This document shows, piece by piece, positions 24,841-31,052 of a stretch of 31,052 nucleotides of DNA. Made by a program: the position numbers and the translations under genes. The stretch comes from an uncultured Acetatifactor sp. (GTDB lineage: Bacteria > Bacillota > Clostridia > Lachnospirales > Lachnospiraceae). The stretch lies in assembly GCA_910586435.1 (NCBI GenBank), contig CAJUGT010000036.1, forward strand, positions 1-31,052, read 5' to 3'. How positions within the stretch are numbered: the stretch's first letter is position 1; every line of letters starts with the position of its first letter. The notes under the pieces are model-generated. The model did no database searches. It worked only from the letters and a program-made list of their open reading frames with translations, and was not told the origin of the DNA.

Positions 24841-26563
24841 ATGTGGCTCCTTTCTGCTTCTGGGAATTTTGATATTCTTCATACAATGCCCGATACAATT
24901 TATTCTGCTCCAGCAGCGCTTCATGTGTCCCGGAAGCAGTTACATGTCCTTCTTCTATCACCACTGCCTTTTCCGCCGCAAGCACTGCGGAAAAACGATG
25001 AGCTACGGACAAAATGGTGCAGGATGACAGCTGTTCATAAATGTAATTGGTCACTGCCCTCTCCGTTTCATCATCCAACGCAGATGTAGCTTCATCCAAC
25101 AGCAGTATTTTAGGCTTGCGATAAATACACCTGGCAATGGCAATTCTCTGTTTTTGTCCCCCCGATAAACTACGGCCCTCACTGCCCAACATTTCATCCA
25201 GCCCCTCCGGGAAACTTTCCACCAGCTCTTTCAGGCGAAGCCCGGTCAAAATCTGCCAGATTTCGTCGTCATGGGAAGTGTCATCAGACAAAATGATATT
25301 TTTTCTCAGAGTGCCCTGGAACGGGCCATTGTCCTGCCAGAGTACGGAAACCTGGCTTCTGAGACTTTGTAAGGTATATTCTTTTAAAGGTTTCCCATCT
25401 ATGAACATTTCGCCCGCCCATGGTTCATAAAATCGGCACAAAAGCTGCAACAAAGTACTTTTCCCCTGACCGCTTTTTCCGACAATCGCATATTTTCCTC
25501 CGGGTTCTATTGCAAAATGAAAGTTTTTTAAAATAGGAATGTTCTCTTCATACCCAAAAGAGACATTCTCAAACAGGAGCTCTCCTTTGTCAATGGGCAT
25601 GTCCTGCGCCGAAGGCAGGTCCTGTTCTTCTTCCCACATCATAAACTCTTCTACCCGCCTGATTCCCACAAGGTTCATGCCAATATCCGTAATCTTTTTC
25701 CCAAGGGCATTATAATAGGCGGCACAGGTGGAAAAGTAGGACGCACAGGCAACGAACTGGCCCACAGTCATGGCTTCCCTGCCCACACAATATGCCGAAA
25801 TACAATAAATGCATAATTGCCCTGCCAGTGTCAGGGCTTCGTTTATGGTACTTGATTTTAAGGAGAGGTATTCCGTACTGATTTCCTTCTGAATCACACG
25901 GGCAGTCCCTTCTTTATAATCCGCCTCCACCTTTGGCTGCGCATTCAATAATTTCCACTCTCTGATTCCAACCATCATTTCCTGTATCCAGGCATCCAAT
26001 AATCCCTTCTCCCCCTGAATTTCCTGATGGCGAGTTTTCAGCTTTCCGGTGAAATATCGTATCGTGTAAGCCATAATGGGAGTCATAATGATTGTGATCA
26101 CTCCAAGATACAGATTGGTGTGAAGCATATAGCCGATAGAGATTCCAAGCTGTATGATATTTGCCAGTATATAAAACAGACTCCGATGAATGAATTCCAG
26201 AAAACGTTCCGTATCCTCCTGAATTCTTTTCATGACATCGCCGCTTTTGATATGTGTCCATATTTCCGCTTTTAGACGCAATAGATGCGCAAAACATTTT
26301 TTTCGTATTTCAACCACATATGTAATCTCCAAATGGGCCCACAGGTAATTTAATGCGCCATGCCCACATTGATTCAAAAAATAAAGACCCGCATACAATA
26401 AGAAGCAAAGCAAAAATCCCTTCAGCTGCTGCCTGTAAAAAATCTGGTCTACAATTTTGCCAATTGCGTAAGGAAATAACGCGCCTGTGACTGTGCTGAA
26501 AATGACAGTGGCAAAAAGGGCCAAAAATTTTAAACGAAAGCCTTTTGTGGATGTCCAAATCAT
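24830..26563 (-). CDS. ABC exporter half, fused permease and ATPase (first subunit)
   Basis: A 577-residue half-transporter with membrane segments in residues about 10-300 and a nucleotide-binding domain: Walker A GKSGQGKST (362-370), Q-loop Q410, signature LSGGQ (466-470), Walker B ILLLDEATSALD with E491, and H-loop His in SVAHRFS. Both subunits of the pair therefore keep the catalytic Glu, signature and His, unlike the asymmetric heterodimers with one degenerate site. ATG 26563 has AGGAGA eight bases upstream. It is the first gene of the leftward unit and has a near-consensus promoter. Confidence 0.92.
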   Translation of the reverse strand: MIWTSTKGFRLKFLALFATVIFSTVTGALFPYAIGKIVDQIFYRQQLKGFLLCFLLYAGLYFLNQCGHGALNYLWAHLEITYVVEIRKKCFAHLLRLKAEIWTHIKSGDVMKRIQEDTERFLEFIHRSLFYILANIIQLGISIGYMLHTNLYLGVITIIMTPIMAYTIRYFTGKLKTRHQEIQGEKGLLDAWIQEMMVGIREWKLLNAQPKVEADYKEGTARVIQKEISTEYLSLKSSTINEALTLAGQLCIYCISAYCVGREAMTVGQFVACASYFSTCAAYYNALGKKITDIGMNLVGIRRVEEFMMWEEEQDLPSAQDMPIDKGELLFENVSFGYEENIPILKNFHFAIEPGGKYAIVGKSGQGKSTLLQLLCRFYEPWAGEMFIDGKPLKEYTLQSLRSQVSVLWQDNGPFQGTLRKNIILSDDTSHDDEIWQILTGLRLKELVESFPEGLDEMLGSEGRSLSGGQKQRIAIARCIYRKPKILLLDEATSALDDETERAVTNYIYEQLSSCTILSVAHRFSAVLAAEKAVVIEEGHVTASGTHEALLEQNKLYRALYEEYQNSQKQKGATYEA

Positions 26564-26637
26564 TAGTCATTCTCCTAATTTTAAGTCGCTGCCAGGCAAC
26601 ACTAAAGGGTGTGGTGCCTTTGTAAGTTACAATTGCC

Positions 26638-26666
26638 ATTATATCTCATTTAATGGACGGATTCAA
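26638..26666 (-). promoter_or_regulatory. promoter of the ABC exporter pair
   Basis: On the minus strand TTGAAT (26666-26661) and a perfect TATAAT (26643-26638) are separated by 17 bases. The leader to ATG 26563 is about 70 bases and includes a bulged hairpin. Confidence 0.75.
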
Positions 26667-26719
26667 TGTTTAAACACTGTTTCTGGGCAAAACAGCCCAT
26701 TTTGGCGCTGGCAGTCTCG

Positions 26720-26746
26720 GTTTTTATGCAAAATACGCATAAAAAC
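26720..26746. repeat. ten-base perfect inverted repeat in the divergent region
   Basis: GTTTTTATGC (26720-26729) and GCATAAAAAC (26737-26746) are exact reverse complements with a seven-base loop. It lies upstream of both divergent promoters and might be an operator or a weak structure; nothing else marks its role. Confidence 0.5.
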
Positions 26747-26794
26747 GCCTTTGCGGAACCGGCCGTAAATAGTAACGTTTTATGAACTTACCAA

Positions 26795-26823
26795 TTGCAT
26801 AATATTTCCAAATGTGATATAGT
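26795..26823 (+). promoter_or_regulatory. promoter of the sodium:solute symporter gene
   Basis: TTGCAT (26795-26800) and TATAGT (26818-26823) are 17 bases apart. An imperfect dyad (CACTTT...AAAGAGTG, about 26831-26850) lies just downstream at the expected transcription start and could be an operator. Confidence 0.65.
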
Positions 26824-26882
26824 TGCTTTAGCACTTTAAACCGAAAGAGTGTTAAATTTTAAAAGCTGAAACAGGAGGATGC

Positions 26883-28415
26883 ATGAAACTACTATTATTA
26901 TTTCTTTACTTTGGGGTGTTGATTGGTATAGGGCTGTATTGCCGCAAACACGCTACGGATGTGAACGGTTTTGTATTGGGAGGCCGTTCCGTAGGTCCAT
27001 GGCTGACCGCATTCGCTTATGGCACATCTTATTTTTCCGCAGTCGTATTTGTGGGATACGCCGGACAATTTGGCTGGAAATATGGACTGGCCGCCACTTG
27101 GGCCGGAATCGGCAACGCCATAATCGGATCACTGCTTGCCTGGGTGGTTCTGGGCCGTCGGATGCGCATTATGACACAACATTTGGACTCTGCTACCATG
27201 CCTCAATTTTTTGGGGAACGTTTTGGCAGCAGACCTCTCAAGGTGGGAGCATCCGTTATCATTTTTGTCTTTCTGATCCCGTATACCGCTTCTCTCTATA
27301 ATGGCTTGTCAAGGCTGTTTGGCATGGCATTCCATATTGATTATTCTGTCTGTATTGTTTTAATGGCGGTATTAACGGCAATTTACGTGATTGCGGGAGG
27401 GTATATGGCGACTGCCATCAATGATTTTATTCAGGGTATTATTATGCTGTTGGGCATTTCTACGATTATCGTAGCGGTTTTGAAGAGTAAGGGAGGTTTT
27501 ATGGCGGCGTTGGATGGGTTGGCAAGAGTCACCGATGAATCTGTCGCTTCCACACCAGGTATTTTTGCGTCATTTTTCGGCCCGGATCCCCTTAATTTGT
27601 TGTTTGTTGTTATTTTAACTTCTTTAGGCACCTGGGGGTTGCCTCAAATGGTACAGAAATTCTATGCCATCAAAAATGAGGAGTCCATTAAAAAGGGGAC
27701 CATAATCTCCACGTTGTTTGCCCTGGTGGTTGCGGGCGGCAGTTATTTCCTGGGCGGATTTGGCAGGCTGTATTCTGATAGAATAGATGTCAATGCCAAT
27801 GGATTTGATTCCATCATTCCCACCATGCTCTCGGATTTATCACCCATTTTGATTTCATTGGTGGTGATTCTTGTACTGTCCGCATCCATGTCCACATTGT
27901 CATCCCTGGTCATTGCGTCCAGCTCCACTTTGACCATTGATTTTCTAAAGGAACTTTTCTTCCCTAAAATGGAAGAAAAAAAGCAGGTACTTAGCATCCG
28001 CCTTCTGGTGGTGGTATTTATTGCCATTTCATCCGTTCTGGCATTGATACAATATAAGAGCTCCGTGACCTTTATCGCCCAACTTATGGGAGTTTCCTGG
28101 GGGGCGCTGGCAGGTTCGTTTCTGGCACCTTTTATGTATGCGCTCTATTCCAAAAGGGTCACAAAAGCATCCTGCTGGGCGTGTTTTCTGTTTGGTTCCA
28201 CATTGATGGTTGCCAATATCTTCTTCCGTCCCTATTTCCCGGAAGTGATGCAGTCGCCAATTAACTGCGGCGCCATTGCCATGTTGGCTGGTCTGGTTAT
28301 GGTGCCAATCGTAAGTGTTTTCACTCCAAAACCAAATCAGAAACTTGTGGAGGATGCCTTTGCCTGCTATGAGAAGAAAACGGAAGTATCCCGCAAAACT
28401 TCACTTGGAAAATAA
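26883..28415 (+). CDS. sodium:solute symporter family (SSS) transporter
   Basis: A 510-residue secondary transporter that probably imports a solute with sodium. About 13 hydrophobic helices are visible. Family marks include FVLGGRSVGPWLTAFAYGTSYFSA in the first helices, AGGYMATAINDFIQGIIML in the middle, and GTWGLPQMVQKFYAIKNEE, the SSS signature region. AGGAGG lies just before ATG 26883; an ATG four bases earlier is in another frame. The substrate is not evident: proline, pantothenate, sugar and sialic acid carriers share this fold. It has its own promoter and is convergent with the GH42 gene 54 bases downstream. Confidence 0.9.
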   Translation: MKLLLLFLYFGVLIGIGLYCRKHATDVNGFVLGGRSVGPWLTAFAYGTSYFSAVVFVGYAGQFGWKYGLAATWAGIGNAIIGSLLAWVVLGRRMRIMTQHLDSATMPQFFGERFGSRPLKVGASVIIFVFLIPYTASLYNGLSRLFGMAFHIDYSVCIVLMAVLTAIYVIAGGYMATAINDFIQGIIMLLGISTIIVAVLKSKGGFMAALDGLARVTDESVASTPGIFASFFGPDPLNLLFVVILTSLGTWGLPQMVQKFYAIKNEESIKKGTIISTLFALVVAGGSYFLGGFGRLYSDRIDVNANGFDSIIPTMLSDLSPILISLVVILVLSASMSTLSSLVIASSSTLTIDFLKELFFPKMEEKKQVLSIRLLVVVFIAISSVLALIQYKSSVTFIAQLMGVSWGALAGSFLAPFMYALYSKRVTKASCWACFLFGSTLMVANIFFRPYFPEVMQSPINCGAIAMLAGLVMVPIVSVFTPKPNQKLVEDAFACYEKKTEVSRKTSLGK

Positions 28416-28442
28416 AATAAGTATTTATATACTTAGAACACA

Positions 28443-28583
28443 GTTCAAAATGGGGAGAGACTATAAGTTTTATATCTGACTGCGCAGAATTTTTGTTTCA
28501 TATCCAGCAAGTTCTATGCCTTGAATCACACGGGCTGTAGTGGCAAAATTCATTAAAAATACATACTTCTCCCCATTTTGAAC
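28443..28583. repeat. 16-bp inverted duplication spanning the GH42 stop
   Basis: GTTCAAAATGGGGAGA at 28443-28458 (intergenic) is the exact reverse complement of 28568-28583, which lies inside the GH42 gene where it encodes VQNGE. The arms are separated by 109 bases. A match this long at this distance is very unlikely by chance. In either transcript it would form a long-range 3' stem. Confidence 0.8.
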
Positions 28584-30449
28584 ACGTTCTTTTACCATGA
28601 CGTCTTCTACATACTCACTGTCAATGATTGCAGGAATGCCTGCTTGGCGTAAGGTATTTCTATAGAATTGATACAGAAACTTTTGTTCCGGACGGCAGGC
28701 AATGTAGTACCCCCATCCTTTGCCAAAATGATTTTGGGTTATGGCTGGCATTCCCGCATAAAATTCTCTTTCATAGGCGGAAAGCACACTTGCGCCGTTC
28801 TCCTGAGCCAAATCAAAGTAAGTGGTTGCCTTATAGCGTTCTCCACAATACAAAAATGTGTTATACTCCCCTTCCATCAGCACATCTGTTTCTTCCACTT
28901 TGAGTCCAAACACATCATTGAGAGAATAGGGTGGCATACATTCAAATGCCAAATCATTCTCGTTCACCAAACCACTATAAAATGTCAGCACAAAGATACC
29001 GCCCTGTTCCACAAACCTTCGGATTTTTTCAGAGGTTCCGGGCAGGAACATATAGAGCATGGGGGCAGCTATCAGACCATATCCGTCAAATTCCATGTTC
29101 TGGTCAATAATGTCCACAGAGACATAATTTCTTACAAGCGCTTCATAGTGTTCTTTTATAATCTCATCAAATTCCCTGTTGGTTTTCCGAAGACTCTTCT
29201 GTTCTTCCAGAGCACGCATGTTGTTCCAGTCATAGAGAAGCGCCACAGAGCTTTTGGTCTTAGCTCCTTTGAGAGCGCTTAATTCATCCAATCGTTTTCC
29301 TACGGCACATACATCTCTATACACCCTGGTTTCTTCACTGCCATTATGGCTTATCACCGCTCCGTGGAATTTTTCATAAGCGCCACGGCTTTTCCTCCAT
29401 TGAAAATACTGTACGGAATCCGCTCCTGAAGCAATGGCTTCCATGGCGCTGAGCATATGCATTCCAGGACGCTTCAATTTACACACCGCAGCGTTATTGG
29501 TGGTGGAAGGGGTACTTTCCATGAGAAGGAAAGGGGTACCCTTTTGAGACCTGCAAAAGTCAAAACCAAAAGCTGCCTCCAGGGCTGTCTCCCATTCACT
29601 CAGCGGATTTGTTCCACAATGCCACCTGGGATAACTGTCCCAGGATACAATAGCCAACATGCGGCATAGTTTTGCTATATCAATTCCGCAATTAAAATGA
29701 AAGAGATTGGTGGTAACAGGTATGTGGGGATTATATGCTTTTACGGCATCTATTTCTCCTTGCAGAAAATCCATGCTTAAATCTGAATAAAAACGCTGAT
29801 AATCAAGGGCAAGTCCATGTACGGCAGTCTCGCCATGGGGCGCAGGGGATTCTATTTCCTGAAAATCATTATAATGGTGGCTCCAAAAGCAGCTCCAGTA
29901 TTCTCTGTTCAGATTCTCTATGGTTTGGTACTTTTCTTTCAGCCAGATTCGGAAATTCCGCTGGCAGTCCCTGCAATGGCATATCCCATACATCTCATTT
30001 GAGATATGCCACAGAATTACAGCCGGATGATTGGCATACCGCTGCGCCAAAAGCCTGTCCATCCCTAAGACTTTCTGTCTGTAAAGAAGATTGCTGTTGC
30101 AGTGATTTTCCCGTTCCCCATATAAATGTCTTATGCGATTTTTGTCCACACGCATTATTTCGGGATACTTTTGAATCATCCACGGAGGTTTTCCGCCGCT
30201 TGGCGTGGCAAGGATTACATAAATACCATTCTCCCATAAGGTGTTCATGATTTTGTCAAGCCATTCAAAATGGAATTCCCCTTCTCGGGGTTCATACGTG
30301 GCCCAGGCAAATACACCCAAAGTTACTACATTTACGCCGGCTTTTTTCATCAGCCTTATATCCTCTGCCAGTATGTCCGGCCGATCCAGCCATTGTTCCA
30401 CATTATAATCTCCGCCATGGAGCAAAGCAGCAATCTCACCATACCTCAT
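28470..30449 (-). CDS. GH42 beta-galactosidase
   Basis: A 659-residue cytosolic-type glycoside hydrolase (no signal peptide) that should cleave terminal beta-galactosides from oligosaccharides. The TIM barrel begins with LHGGDYNVEQW; the acid/base Glu is in WHISNEM (about E152) and the nucleophile Glu in LLMESTPS (about E311). Four Cys at about 117, 157, 159 and 162 (ENHC, CHCRDC) match the zinc site of GH42. A beta-galactosidase trimerisation domain follows from about 390, then a small C-terminal beta domain. ATG 30449 is preferred; GTG 30458 is in frame with AAAGG only two bases away. No LacI- or AraC-type regulator is adjacent. Confidence 0.93.
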   Translation of the reverse strand: MRYGEIAALLHGGDYNVEQWLDRPDILAEDIRLMKKAGVNVVTLGVFAWATYEPREGEFHFEWLDKIMNTLWENGIYVILATPSGGKPPWMIQKYPEIMRVDKNRIRHLYGERENHCNSNLLYRQKVLGMDRLLAQRYANHPAVILWHISNEMYGICHCRDCQRNFRIWLKEKYQTIENLNREYWSCFWSHHYNDFQEIESPAPHGETAVHGLALDYQRFYSDLSMDFLQGEIDAVKAYNPHIPVTTNLFHFNCGIDIAKLCRMLAIVSWDSYPRWHCGTNPLSEWETALEAAFGFDFCRSQKGTPFLLMESTPSTTNNAAVCKLKRPGMHMLSAMEAIASGADSVQYFQWRKSRGAYEKFHGAVISHNGSEETRVYRDVCAVGKRLDELSALKGAKTKSSVALLYDWNNMRALEEQKSLRKTNREFDEIIKEHYEALVRNYVSVDIIDQNMEFDGYGLIAAPMLYMFLPGTSEKIRRFVEQGGIFVLTFYSGLVNENDLAFECMPPYSLNDVFGLKVEETDVLMEGEYNTFLYCGERYKATTYFDLAQENGASVLSAYEREFYAGMPAITQNHFGKGWGYYIACRPEQKFLYQFYRNTLRQAGIPAIIDSEYVEDVMVKERVQNGEKYVFLMNFATTARVIQGIELAGYETKILRSQI

Positions 30450-30504
30450 TATCTTCACAACCTTTCTTTTGCGTCATTGCATTTTTATCCAGCCTGTCAT
30501 CTTC

Positions 30505-31052
30505 TTATAGAGCATACATTTGAAGCCACTTCGCCACACTGTCAGAATTATTATCACCGATAATGCCCGTTGCAATCGCTTTCAGACTTACCTCCGCATT
30601 TGCAACCGCATATGCTTCGTCCGCAATCTGAAACATTGAAATATCATTCAGGGAATCGCCAAACACCACCAGGCGCTCACATTGATATTTCTGCATTATT
30701 TTCTGAATGGCTTTCGCTTTCGTCGCTTCCCTGGGAAATATTTCCAGCCAGTACTCTTCCCTGTAATTATCTTTTTGAAAATTATGAGCGCATTGATTAC
30801 AATTTTTAATCCGTTCATATAGTGGTTCCAACTTATCCCGCTCTCCGATATAGGTAAAATAGCACACATCTCCTCTGTATAGTTCGTCCTCCGTCTTTAC
30901 TGCCCGAAGCCGGTTATCATTAGAATGATTTGCCAAATATGCGTCAAATCCCAGATTTGATACGCCTTTCCTATATAGCTTTTCTTCATTTCCGTTCGCA
31001 AAGGTTGTGATAAATCCGGGAACAGTCTCTTCCGCAATACATTGTCTGACGG
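30505..31052 (-). CDS. HAD-superfamily (Cof-type) phosphatase, C-terminal part; runs off the window
   Basis: The open frame continues to the right edge of the window with no start codon forced, so only about the last 182 residues are seen. Motif IV of HAD phosphatases, VVFGDSLNDISMF, and the closing AIATGIIGDNNSDSVAKWL are typical of Cof/YidA-like sugar-phosphate phosphatases; the cap domain (RGDVCYFTYIGERDKLEPLYERIK) lies before them. The catalytic N-terminal DxD is outside the window. It lies 55 bases upstream of the GH42 gene on the same strand, so the two may be cotranscribed, which would suit dephosphorylation of a sugar phosphate, though that link is inference. Confidence 0.88.
   Translation of the reverse strand, partial: VRQCIAEETVPGFITTFANGNEEKLYRKGVSNLGFDAYLANHSNDNRLRAVKTEDELYRGDVCYFTYIGERDKLEPLYERIKNCNQCAHNFQKDNYREEYWLEIFPREATKAKAIQKIMQKYQCERLVVFGDSLNDISMFQIADEAYAVANAEVSLKAIATGIIGDNNSDSVAKWLQMYAL

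Larger units (their letters stand above)
26564..26882. other. divergent promoter region between the ABC pair and the symporter
   Basis: This 319-base region holds one sigma-A-like promoter in each direction (listed), a hairpin in the ABC leader (AGGCA...TGCCT near 26594-26619), a GGGC-AAAACA-GCCC hairpin near 26685-26698 and a perfect ten-base inverted repeat at 26720-26746. No open frame is convincing. Confidence 0.55.

Noticed and set aside
26883..30449. Symporter and GH42 enzyme as a lactose-use locus
   Set aside because: The genes are convergent with separate control, and the symporter family does not indicate a galactoside carrier.

Overview
The window looks like a chromosomal segment of a low- to mid-GC Firmicute of the class Clostridia, most likely a gut-type Lachnospiraceae. 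This rests on protein style (RNase G preceded by a B12-type radical SAM protein and its DUF2344 partner, a HelD-type helicase, a GH42 enzyme, flotillin), strong AGGAGG-type ribosome binding sites, sigma-A-like promoters and palindrome-rich intergenic DNA. Genus cannot be fixed by eye. No tRNA, rRNA, CRISPR array, transposase, integrase or phage gene was seen.

Layout. Bases 1-236 hold a GC-rich block and a good promoter. Bases 237-4009 (+): AI-2E-family permease, D-aminoacyl-tRNA deacylase, flotillin/SPFH protein. Bases 4010-4370: convergent spacer with a 22-bp inverted repeat and a third competing arm. Bases 4371-16047 (-): a probable ~12-kb operon read leftward from a TTTACA-17-TATAAT promoter at 16117-16145: tldD, tldE, MoxR ATPase, DUF58 protein, DUF4129-like membrane protein, B12-binding radical SAM protein, DUF2344 protein, RNase E/G, NUDIX hydrolase. 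Bases 16283-18392 (+): GT39-like membrane glycosyltransferase and a small one-helix membrane protein. Bases 18371-21658 (-): a large chimeric protein. Bases 22112-26563 (-): two ABC half-exporters, a barnase-like lipoprotein ribonuclease and barstar, ending in a rho-independent terminator. Bases 26883-28415 (+): sodium:solute symporter. Bases 28470-31052 (-): GH42 beta-galactosidase and the C-terminal part of a HAD phosphatase that runs off the window.

Most notable. (1) The 1,095-residue helicase-like protein joins a complete HelD-type SF1 ATPase, through a Lys/Ser-rich linker, to what reads as the N-terminal beta-sandwich of a GH31 glycosidase, stopping just where the catalytic barrel would begin. 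(2) A roughly 100-bp interspersed element built of tandem hairpins occurs three times, each time just in front of a start codon; two copies carry a Shine-Dalgarno sequence at their downstream edge and one stem shows compensatory change. (3) A barnase with all catalytic residues is anchored as a lipoprotein on a hexapeptide-repeat stalk, one base ahead of barstar and downstream of an ABC exporter pair. (4) Similar 18-bp coding repeats sharing a CCATGG core lie in three unrelated genes.

All calls come from reading the sequence and remembered family motifs; no database search was run. Start codons were chosen from ribosome binding sites and often differ from the longest open frame.
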